A DNA stretch of 11,293 nucleotides. It comes from Willaertia magna. Taxonomy: Eukaryota > Heterolobosea > Eutetramitea > Acrasida > Naegleriidae. Location of the stretch: assembly GCA_902984215.1 (NCBI GenBank), contig CADWAF010000880.1, positions 1 to 11,293 of the forward strand. Direction: 5' to 3'. The notes beneath the pieces are model-generated. The model did no database searches. It worked only from the letters and a program-made list of their open reading frames with translations, and was not told the origin of the DNA. A program made the position numbers and the translations under genes. Positions 1 to 10,994 of the stretch are shown here, one piece after another (the first letter of the stretch is position 1; every line of letters begins with the position of its first letter).

Positions 1-3105
<3,105 letters not shown>

Positions 3106-4233
3106 ATGTCAACATCTTCTTTCCGACTGGAAGATAAAGAAATAACTTTAACTAACATTGAAGAAGCACATGAAAGAATTAAAAATTATATTCATGAAAC
3201 ACCAACATTAACCAATGAAACAATTTCCAAAATGACAAATATCCCAAATTGTAAACTCTACTTTAAATGTGAAAATTTCAATAAAATTGGTGCATTTAAA
3301 ATCCGTGGAGCTACAAACGCAATCTTAAAAACAATTAACCAAAAAGGAAGTGACAATATTAATTCTTTTGGTGTAATTACACATTCATCTGGGAATCATG
3401 CACAAGCATTAGCTAAAAGTGCACAATTTTTAGGGATTAAAGCAACTATTGTAATGCCAAATAATTCACCAATTGTTAAAGTAAATGCAGTTCAATATAC
3501 TTATGGAGCTGAAGTACATTTATGTGAACCAACTATTCAATCAAGAGAAAATACTTGTGAATCACTAATCAATCAATCAAAAGAAAATAATGAAGAATTA
3601 GTATTTATTCATCCATATGACAATGATTGGATTATTGAAGGACAAGGAACTGTTACAAAAGAATTATTAGAACAAGTAACAAAATTAAATAATAATTCAG
3701 AAACTAAAGAAGAATCCTTCCCTTTAGATTGTTTAATTGCACCAATTGGTGGTGGAGGTTTAATGTCAGGCAATGCAATTTACTTTAAAGAGAAATTCAA
3801 ACAACAAATGAATAGTGACAGTATTGACAATAAAGAAGAAATAGTAGCACCTGTAATGATTGGTGTAGAACCAGAATGTGTAAATGATGCTCAACAATCA
3901 TTTGAAAAGAAACAACTAAAACAAAATGATATTAAAAAAGTAAATACAACAATTTGTGATGGATTAAAAACAAATCTATCTGAACGTACTTTCCATTATA
4001 TCTTAAAATATGTAGATTATATATTTACTGTAAGTGATGAAGAAGTAAAGAAAGCAATGAAATTAGTTTTTGAAAGAATGAAAATGGTAATTGAACCAAG
4101 TAGTGCAACAGTTGTAGCTTTAGTTTTATTTAATGAAAAGTTTAAGGAATTAGCTTTAGAAAAGAAGTTTAAAAATATTGGTTTGATTATTAGTGGTGGT
4201 AATTGTGATTTGGATAAATTACCATGGTTGTAG
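3106..4233 (+). CDS. SRR: PLP-dependent serine racemase / serine-threonine dehydratase
   Basis: This is a fold-type II PLP enzyme (375 residues) of the eukaryotic serine racemase / SRY1 group. Members interconvert L- and D-serine and/or deaminate serine, threonine or 3-hydroxyaspartate in the cytosol. Visible: PLP lysine K65 in GAFKIRGA; PLP loop SSGNHAQA with S95 in the place of the racemase catalytic serine; EPTIQSREN (141-149); IHPYD loop (168-172); phosphate loop GGGGL (215-219); metal-site pattern E255-P-E-C-V-N-D261; and SGGN (363-366), whose serine faces the pyridine nitrogen in this family. There is no ACT regulatory domain, so this is not the long biosynthetic IlvA type, and no targeting peptide. 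The ATG follows seven A's. A variable acidic/Asn-rich insert (about 193-206) is the main deviation. Racemase versus dehydratase activity cannot be settled from sequence. A 24-bp tandem duplication covers the stop. Confidence 0.93.
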   Translation: MSTSSFRLEDKEITLTNIEEAHERIKNYIHETPTLTNETISKMTNIPNCKLYFKCENFNKIGAFKIRGATNAILKTINQKGSDNINSFGVITHSSGNHAQALAKSAQFLGIKATIVMPNNSPIVKVNAVQYTYGAEVHLCEPTIQSRENTCESLINQSKENNEELVFIHPYDNDWIIEGQGTVTKELLEQVTKLNNNSETKEESFPLDCLIAPIGGGGLMSGNAIYFKEKFKQQMNSDSIDNKEEIVAPVMIGVEPECVNDAQQSFEKKQLKQNDIKKVNTTICDGLKTNLSERTFHYILKYVDYIFTVSDEEVKKAMKLVFERMKMVIEPSSATVVALVLFNEKFKELALEKKFKNIGLIISGGNCDLDKLPWL

Positions 4234-4257
4234 TTGGATAAATTACCATGGTTGTAG
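4210..4257 (+). repeat. Perfect 24-bp tandem duplication spanning the stop codon
   Basis: Bases 4210-4233 and 4234-4257 are identical: each starts TTGGATAAATTACC and ends GGTTGTAG. The unit is eight codons long and includes the TAG stop, so the second copy is in frame. Translation ends at the first TAG. Read-through would add LDKLPWL and stop at the second TAG (4255-4257). The protein is unchanged, which suggests a recent replication-slippage event. Confidence 0.97.
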
Positions 4258-4629
4258 TTATATAATGTTGTTATTATTTATTAAAAAATTGTTACAATAA
4301 ATTGTTGAAAAATAAAAAAAAAGAAACAAAATTAAAAAAAAATCACTACAATTTACAATATTTAAATGACTTTTCCTTGAATTGTACTAAATTGTAATAA
4401 TACAAGAGAATTTGATATGGAAAGTATATAAATAAATAAATGGGTAATAAATTAAATAAATATTTTTATTATTAACTAACCACTTTGTTATTATTATGTA
4501 TTTATTTTCTATTTTTTCCTAAAAAAAATCATTTTTTAATAAAATTCTCCAATAAATTGTAATATTACTTAAATAATTACTTATAGACTAGCTATTTGTA
4601 TAAAAAATAGTTTTATAAATAAGAATATT
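4258..4629. other. A+T-rich 3' flank of the PLP enzyme gene
   Basis: No gene is seen here. The first ~60 bases should be the enzyme's 3' UTR: a polyadenylation-like AATAAA lies near 4296, followed by A-rich runs around 4309-4340. Short inverted words (CTACAATTTACAA against AATTGTACTAAATTGTAA, about 4346-4398) could pair weakly. Base composition drops to that of the long A+T-rich stretch to the right, with no sharp boundary. Confidence 0.4.
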
Positions 4630-5850
4630 ATGATAAATAAAATATTTATTGAAAAAATTAAATTTATTAATAAATTAAAATCTTTATAAATAATAAAAAA
4701 ACAATTATTAGCTTATTTTATAATAATATATTTAATATTAAATCAAATAAATAACATAATAAAATACTTTAAAAATAAAAATTTTATTTTATACGATGAT
4801 TTTAATTATATTATTTATAATAATAATATATAATATTAATTAATAATTAGTTAATACTATTAATAATTATAATTATAATATATTTTTATTTTAAAATAAT
4901 AATATTAATCAATACTATATAATAAAAAAAATAATTATATTATATATATATAAATTATATTATATTTAAATTAAAACTTTTAAACTATTAAATAAATCAC
5001 TTAATAAAAGTATTCAATTATTTTATATTATTAATAAATATCAATATAAATAATAATAATATATTTTAAAAAAATAAAATAAATTAAATATAATATAAAT
5101 ATAATAAATATATATTAAACTAAAAAAAATTTAAAAACATAAATAATATTAATTGTATTTAAGAAAATATATATTATAAATTAAATAATTTAATTATAAA
5201 ACTAATTAATAAAAATAAACATTATTTAATATTATTAAAAAAATTAATTTTATCTTTAAAATCTTTAAAAAAATTTATATTATAATAAATAATATTAAAA
5301 AGATTTATAATATAATTAATTATTATATTATCAATAATAATTTATCAACTAAATTAAATAAAAAAATATTTAAAATTTATAACAATATACACAAAATAAT
5401 TAACATTAATATTATATCTTATATTTTTTATAATACTATCAATATTGTTAATAAAATATTATATAAAAAACTAATTTAAATTATTAAAATAAAAATATTT
5501 AAAAAATTTTATATAAGAAATACTATTATAAATAAATAATTATATAAAAAATATAAATTAAAGACTTTAATTATTTAAATTAATTTATTTAATACCTAAA
5601 AACATATATTTAAAAATATTTTAACTATTAAAATATCAAAATCTTATAATAAATAACTTAATCAACAAAATATATTCTCTAATATAATCTTAAATGAGCA
5701 TCAATTTATTATATAATAATATAATCTAAATTGTTTGTAATTAATATTATAGTAATTATTTTTAATGGTTAAATTATTTTTTTTTAATATTTTAAATAAT
5801 AATCTGTCATTTAAAAAAAAAATTTTAATAAATTATTTATATATATATCA
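4630..5850 (+). pseudogene. Eroded coding block A, family unrecognised
   Basis: An ATG at 4630 opens a frame reading MINKIFIEKIKFINKL, broken by TAA at 4687, then stop-free for 47 codons (4690-4830) including LLAYF and YDDFNYIIY. A different frame carries an 86-codon stop-free run at 5219-5476, the longest of any frame in the A+T-rich stretch that I found. It continues to about 5850 with TAA/TAG interruptions only, and contains TKLNKKIFKIYNNIHK and NIILNEHQF. The two parts would need a net frame change near 4830-5100. The plus strand is A-rich here, fitting plus-strand coding. Against this, Glu, Asp and Gly are nearly absent and the few G's are not biased to codon position 1 in the second part. 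This is the weakest-supported of the four large blocks. No known domain was recognised. Confidence 0.35.
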
Positions 5851-6000
5851 TAAAAAAAAAATATAAAATTTATTTTTAGATATAAATATTTAATTTATTA
5901 TTTAATTTTTAATTCATTTACACAATGATATTGTTTTATTTTTAATTTATTAATAAATATATTAATTAATATTTTAATTTTATTTTTTATAATTATAAAA

Positions 6001-7679
6001 TTTTAAGTTAATAATTTTAATTTATTATTTTTTTTATTAATTTTATTTTTGTTTTATAAATATTAATATAATGTTTAATATTATAATAATTATTTAAAAT
6101 TTTATTAATTGAACACTAAAGTTTAATTAAAAATTTATTATTATTAATTAAATAATTATTAATAATAATATTAATAAATTTATTTTTATTTATCATTTTA
6201 TTTAAAAATAATAATTTTATATTAAATAATTTTTATAATTTTGTATTAAAAAAATATTTAATATATCTTTAAAAAATTTAATATTTTTATTATTATTAAT
6301 ATTTTTTTTATATCTATTATAATTAATATCTATTTTTAACTTTAATAAATTAAAATTAATATAATTATTAAAATTAAATAAAATTAAATTTAAATTATAT
6401 TATTATTTAAATTCTTTTAAAAAATTTAAATAAGCTTTAATAATATTATATTTTTTAAAAAATTATTATTATTATATTTATATATAATTTCATTTTATTT
6501 ATTTAAATCTTTTTTAATAAACTTATATTCTAATAATTTGTATTCTAATATTTTAATACTAAATTTATTATATATATTATCTATTATAACACTATTATTA
6601 TGTGATATTATAAATTATTAAATATTTTATAAAATAAATTATTTTTCTTTTGTTTCTTTTTTAAAACAATTATTTAAATTATTTAAGTAATCATTAAAAG
6701 TATAATAATAATTAAGTATTGGTTTATTTTTAATTAAAATATTTTAAATTTCATTTTTATTAATTTTTTTAACATAATTTTTACATATTTTTATTCAAAT
6801 TATAAATTCTTTATTTAAATATTTTTTTTAAATTTAATATAATTTTTATTAATAAAATAACAAATAATATATTTAATATAATTATATATTTAATATTTTA
6901 ATATAATTTTTTTAATAATTATTCATTTTTTTAAAATTTATTATAAAAATATAATAAATATTAATTTATTTCTTTTTTGTAAACTTTTTTTATATATTTA
7001 ATACTACTATCACTAATATTAAAATATATTCCTAAATCTTTATTAAAATCTTTATATTAACTTACAAAATTACAATAATTAATAAACTATTTTTATATTT
7101 AAATTATTAATTTTAGAAAATTTAATTTTTTTATTTTTCATATCTTTATAATTAAATTTTAAAGTTTTAATAAAATTTAAATTTATTTTGTCTTTTTTAT
7201 ATAAATTTAATTTAATATTTAATTTTTTCTGTAAATACAATATAATTATTATATTTCTTTTTTTTTAAATATAATATACTTTTAATAGTTTTTATAATAT
7301 AAATTAAATAATTTCTATTATGAATACCATATTGTTTAAGTTTATTTTTATAAGATATTTTATAATTTATTAATTATTTATAAAGTTTTATATTTATTGA
7401 TAAATTTTTTTTATTAAATATTTTATTTATATTTATATTGAGTATTTTTAAATAATAATTTAAATTATTGAATTATTTATTGTTATTTTGTTTATATTTT
7501 TTTGTTTTTTTTAAATTTTTTAATTTTTTCTATTTATTTTTTAAATTTTTTTAATTATATTGAATTATAAATTGAAAAATAATTATTTTTTTATATTTAT
7601 TATAATCATATAATATTTATATTGTTTATTAATTGATAAGTTATAATTATTAATAAAATTATTAGATAACAAAAAATTT
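6001..7679 (-). pseudogene. Eroded coding block B, family unrecognised
   Basis: The plus strand is strongly T-rich here and the minus strand reads as a fragmented protein. In order: stop-free runs at 7373-7215 (53 codons, with KLKQYGIHNRNYLIY and YIVFTEKIKY), 7264-7082 (61 codons, frame changed), 7056-6964 (31 codons, with YKDFNKDLGIYF, possibly helix-turn-helix-like), 6743-6642 and 6614-6498 in one frame (34 and 39 codons, with SHNNSVIIDNIYNKF), then after another frame change 6399-6220 (60 codons, with LKIDINYNRYKKN). Hand counts of G by codon position are 9/3/1 for 6717-6420 and 7/6/0 for 7080-6961, a coding-like pattern. Interruptions are almost all TAA, plus one TGA near 6796. The frame is readable upstream to about 7679 or beyond. 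Frame changes sit at homopolymers, so some could be assembly errors. No family was recognised. Confidence 0.45.
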
Positions 7680-7846
7680 TTTTTTATATAAATAAAAGAT
7701 ATTATTTATTATTTATTTTATTATTAAAATATTTTTTTAAATAATAAATAATAAAAAATAACTATTAAATATTGTGTAATTTATAAAATAAATTAAGTTA
7801 ATAATAATGATTTATTATATAAAATTTATAAATATTTTTTTTTTAA
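7680..7846. other. Spacer between divergent eroded blocks B and C
   Basis: This A+T-only tract lies between two coding-like blocks that point away from each other. The minus-strand frame of block B can be extended across it (for example YFINYTIFNSYFLLF about 7787-7743), so the true 5' end of block B is uncertain. A poly-T run lies at about 7835-7844. No promoter motif can be separated from the background. Confidence 0.25.
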
Positions 7847-8650
7847 GATTGTAGTAAATATTATATTTGTAAGGTTAATAGATTTTATATTTATTATAAA
7901 TTAATTTGTTATTAAAAATGTAATAAAGAATGTGAATTATTAAGTAATGATAATATTATTTGTATTAAATATTAAAATTAGTTTTAATTGTAATTATAAT
8001 AAAATATTTTTATTTAATTCTTCTATATTTAATAACTTTTATTCTTTTAATAATAAATTTACTCAAACAAATATTCATAACACTCAAAATTATGAAAATA
8101 AAGAAAAAATTAATAAATATAATTTATAATAATAAACTTTTAATATACTTTCTTATAATAATCCTTATATTGATAATAAAGAATTTATAAAATAATTTAA
8201 AAGAATTAAAAGTTATAGTAAGAATAATATTGAAAAAAGTTTTTAAAATTATTTTAAAAAGTTTAAAAAAGTTATAGTAAATATAATATTGAAAAAAGTA
8301 TATAAAATTATTTAAAAAATATTTTTTATTATTATTTTTAACCATTAATAAAATTAGTTTTAAAATTAAATAAATTAATTATTATTATTATTTAGAAAAT
8401 TTAGAATAATAGAATGTAAATAATAAAGAATTTTATAAAGTTTTATATAATTATTTAAAAAATTTTAAATAAAATTTATTTTTTTATTATTAATGTTTTA
8501 TTTAATTGTATATTTTAAAATATTATTTTATATATATTAAAATTTATTATAATCTTAGTAAAAAAAATAAAAATATAGATATTAGAATTTTTTTAATTTT
8601 TTTTAAAGAAGTTTTATTATATTAATTTTATATTTTTATTATATTAATAT
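7847..8650 (+). pseudogene. Eroded coding block C with Cys-rich start and ~20-residue repeats
   Basis: The first 100 bases read as a Cys-rich segment with spacing C-x5-C-x13-C-x3-C-x3-C-x10-C (DCSKYYICKV then CYxKCNKECELLSND, x being a TAA), which may be a former zinc-binding domain. G by codon position there is 5/9/1, so almost none in position 3. A frame change leads into an intact 60-codon ORF (7947-8129, MIILFVLNIKISFNCNYNK) that is Asn-rich and ends NKEKINKYNL. The same frame then passes through TAA codons into three copies of a ~20-residue repeat (SYSKNNIEKSF type). After one more frame change it reads IKIYYNLSKKNKNIDIRIF (about 8540-8594) and FFKEVLLY. The intact ORF may not be a gene by itself; it looks like the least damaged part of a longer one. 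No family was recognised. Confidence 0.45.
8153..8330 (+). repeat. Three imperfect ~59-bp tandem repeats inside block C
   Basis: Copies begin at about 8153, 8213 and 8272, so the period is 60 then 59. Copies two and three share TTATAGTAA, AATATTGAAAAAAGT and an AAAATTATTT core. Copy one is more diverged (TTATAATAA, TATTGATAATAAAG). Translated, the unit is a 20-residue repeat of SYSKxNIEKSxxNYxKK type. The 59-base spacing between copies two and three changes the frame, implying a one-base loss after the repeats formed. Confidence 0.7.
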
Positions 8651-9059
8651 ATATAATCAAAAATAGAATATTAAATTTAAATTTATAATTTTTAAAGTTT
8701 TACAATAATATATTTATATATATATTATTATTTTACAATAATTTAAACTTTTAATTTTTTTTACACATAATTTATTGGCATTATTAATAAAATTTTTATA
8801 TATAAAAAATTTTTTTATATATGAAAATATTATTAAAAATATATTTATATATAAAAAAATTGTTAAAAATATTTAAGATATTTTTATATATAAAAAAATA
8901 TTAAAAATATCTTTATATATAAGTATATTTATTAAATAATAATTATAATTAAAATAATAAATAATATTTATTTTAAAAAAAAATTTAAAATTTAATTTTT
9001 ATAAATAAAAAATAAATATAATAATAAATCTATTAGAAAAAAGTTTAATTATATTAATT
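8651..9059. other. A+T-rich stretch without a clear gene
   Basis: No reading frame here is convincing. It contains a tandem A+T repeat (8781-8922, listed separately) and two copies of TTTTACAATAAT (about 8698 and 8731). The left part could be a continuation of block C. The right part (about 8960-9059) reads tolerably on both strands, so the ends of blocks C and D cannot be placed. Confidence 0.3.
8781..8922. repeat. Imperfect A+T tandem repeat, TATATAAAAAA-containing unit
   Basis: A unit of the form ATTATTAAAAATAT-TTTATATATAAAAAA recurs about four to five times. The marker TATATAAAAAA occurs near 8799, 8847 and 8885, with a related TTTATATATAAG at the end. Copies vary in length (about 20-40 bases), so this is a decayed satellite rather than a clean array. 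TATATA cores make each unit partly self-complementary. Confidence 0.6.
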
Positions 9060-9948
9060 TAAAAATAATAATAATATTAATTTAAATTTAAATTCTTCAT
9101 TAACAATATTAAATAGTATAATAATATTAAAATAATAATATAACAAAGTAAATAATTTATTTTTTAAATTTCTTAATACAATTATTAATTATTTCTTTTT
9201 TTTTTAATAAATCTATTAAGATTATTTAATTTATTTATATAACTTTTAATAATCTGTTTTCTTTTAGTTTTATTTAAATTTTTAAATTTATTATAAAAAA
9301 ATTTCTTTTTTTTCTATTATTTTTTTATTAATAGCTAAAACAATAAAAATTTTTAATATATTAATATAAATTTCATAAAATTTAAATTTTTTTATATAAT
9401 TAATATCTCTTTTTTAATATATCTTTACAAAAATTTATACAGTTCTTTTTATATTTTAAAAATGATAAAGTTTTATTAAATTTAATTAATTAGTCAATTC
9501 TTTATCTTTTTTTAAATTATTATAAAATTTTTCAGTCTTATCTTTATAATATTTAATAATACTTTTATTATTACTTAATAAATCTTATTTTTGATTAGTT
9601 TGTTGTTTTTTTATATGTTTTTTTATTTTTATTAAATTTTTTATTAAATATTATTATATTTATTTTTATTTTTTTATTAAATTCTATAAAATTAATTATA
9701 TTTAATAATTTGATTGTTAAAATAATAAATGTTTTTATTATTTTAATAATAAGTGTTTTGTTTATTAAAATAAATGTTTTAATAAGTTTTTTTATTTAAT
9801 TTTATTTATTTTTATACTTTTTTATAAACAATTTTTTAATTTTTTCAAATATTGTTTCTTGTTCTTTTAGTTAATTTAATTTTTATTGTTTAATTAATTT
9901 TTATTATTTTTAAAAAATTATTGTTTTTTTTATAATATTTTTATTCAT
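9060..9948 (-). pseudogene. Eroded coding block D, family unrecognised
   Basis: A minus-strand ATG at 9948 starts MNKNIIKKTIIF and continues through TAA codons (LKEQETIFEKIKKLFIKKY) into a 66-codon stop-free run at 9795-9598. A one-base frame change near 9590 leads to LLSNNKSIIKYYKDKTEKFY, then IKKFKFYEIYINILK and FIVLAINKKIIEKKEIF (about 9390-9290). The frame stays readable to about 9065, with NIVNEEFKFKL near 9105-9075. My hand count of G by codon position from 9539 leftward is 17/3/9, as in real genes. Interruptions are TAA with one TAG. The plus strand is T-rich over 9170-9960, matching minus-strand coding. ACA codons remain common although almost every possible CAA is TAA. The left end may overlap a plus-strand frame (about 8995-9215). 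No domain was recognised. Confidence 0.45.
9718..9795. repeat. Short imperfect tandem repeats inside block D
   Basis: Three variants of an AATAATAAATGTTTTTATTATTTT-like unit follow each other (AAATGTTTTTATTA, AAGTGTTTTGTTTATTA, AAATGTTTTAATAAG). On the minus strand they encode the repeated K-T-F-I / K-T-L-I pattern of the 66-codon stop-free run. The unit length of about 22-24 bases is not constant. Confidence 0.55.
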
Positions 9949-10207
9949 TAGTAAACACTAATTTCTAAACCAATTTCTATCATTAATAATTATATAAAGT
10001 CAAATATATTATAATTTAATGAATAATTAATAAAAAAAAGAACAAATAATTTAAATATTTATAACATTTTATAGATAAAATAATAATAATTTAAAAAAAT
10101 AATTATATTATTTATTATTAGATTATATATTAAAAAATTTTAAAAGTTAAATTATTAATGGAATAATAAATTAATAATAATAATAATAATCTAAAATATA
10201 AATAAAT

Positions 10208-10351
10208 TTAATTATTAATCTTTTCATATTTTAATAAATCATCTTTATATTTTAAAAACTTTTCAAGCGTACTTTTAGATTGTTTTAGAATTAAAAAATA
10301 TAAATTTATACTCTTATCTATAATAATAAATTTAAATCTATTGTAATAAAT
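10208..10351 (-). pseudogene. Short minus-strand coding-like fragment (block E)
   Basis: A minus-strand frame is stop-free for 47 codons (10351-10211) and ends at TAA 10210-10208. It includes INLYFLILKQSKSTLEKF and YKDDLLKYEKINN. Amino-acid use (Asp, Glu, Ser, Thr and charged pairs) is richer than background translation, with five G's in codon position 1 and a CAA codon for Gln. There is no ATG. It lies upstream of block D on the same strand and could be the 5' part of the same broken gene, about 260 bases away. An (AAT)6 microsatellite (10172-10190) lies just beyond. The short length makes this tentative. Confidence 0.4.
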
Positions 10352-10502
10352 TTAAGTTTATATATATTTTTAAAAATTTAAAAATAATAAATTTAAACAA
10401 AAAAGAACTTAATTTAAAAATATTAATATTTATATATGATTTTTGTAATTTTTTAAAAATTTTTATACTAAATATTATTTATATATATTCCTTTAATTAT
10501 TT

Positions 10503-10589
10503 TTTCAAACAAAAGTAATATATTATTAAATAATATTGAAAAATTATTCAAAATATTTCAAACAAAAGTAATATTTTATTAAATAATAT
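10503..10589. repeat. 34-bp direct repeat, two copies 53 bases apart
   Basis: Bases 10503-10536 and 10556-10589 match at 33 of 34 positions (TTTCAAACAAAAGTAATAT, then A in copy one or T in copy two, then TTATTAAATAATAT). The CAAACAAAAG core is unusually C/G-containing for this stretch, so the match is not just A+T background. Such high identity amid strong decay suggests either a recent duplication or constraint. Confidence 0.9.
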
Positions 10590-10620
10590 AAATTATACTA
10601 TTAACAGTATAATTTATATT
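10585..10620. repeat. Perfect 15-bp inverted repeat, 6-base loop
   Basis: AATATAAATTATACT (10585-10599) is the exact reverse complement of AGTATAATTTATATT (10606-10620), with ATTAAC between. The left arm overlaps the end of the second 34-bp direct repeat. A second weaker inverted pair follows (GTTTTATA about 10622 and TATAAAAC about 10671). It could form a cruciform or RNA hairpin, or mark the end of an element. There is no oligo-T tract specific enough to call a terminator. Confidence 0.9.
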
Positions 10621-10994
10621 GGTTTTATAAAATTTTATAAAAAAAATTTTTTATTTTTCCTTAAAAAAATTATAAAACTATTAAGTTTTATGTTATTAAT
10701 ATTTTTTAATATATTTTTTATAAAAAGTTACAAAAATTATTCGTTTTTGTAAACATGTTTAAGTAATTCATGGGTCGATATAATTTGTTTAATTTTTAGT
10801 CTTCCATAATTCTGTTAAAAATTATTTAAATATTTTCATAACATGTTTAAAGTGATTTTTCTTTATAGATATAATTGATATATTTTTTTGGCATATTCTA
10901 AATAAATTATGAAGTTTCTATAAAGTTTATATATGTATACACGAAGTAACTGTCAATTTAAATTACCAACAATTTACAAATACGAAAAAATCAC
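10621..10994. promoter_or_regulatory. Non-coding region upstream of the right-edge gene
   Basis: No gene is seen here. Composition recovers gradually toward normal from about 10740. AACATGTTTAA, itself a palindrome, occurs twice (about 10753 and 10841), which is notable given the low C/G content. TATA-like tracts lie near 10928-10937. The last 60 bases before the ATG at 10995 are C-containing and A-rich, like a 5' UTR. Promoter function is inferred from position only. Confidence 0.35.

Noticed and set aside
8124..8345. A 73-codon minus-strand ORF (Asn/Phe/Ile-rich)
   Set aside because: It is antisense to the tandem repeats of block C. The plus strand has the coding-like placement of G there, so the minus frame is more likely a shadow.
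4258..10994. Repeat-induced point mutation (CpA to TpA) as the cause of the A+T richness
   Set aside because: CpA-containing ACA, TCA and CAT triplets survive in number within the blocks, so a process aimed at CpA does not fit well. General A+T drift is simpler, though not proven.
4258..10994. Inserted mitochondrial DNA
   Set aside because: No rRNA-like or tRNA-like segment and no recognisable respiratory-chain protein was found in any frame read; composition alone is not evidence.
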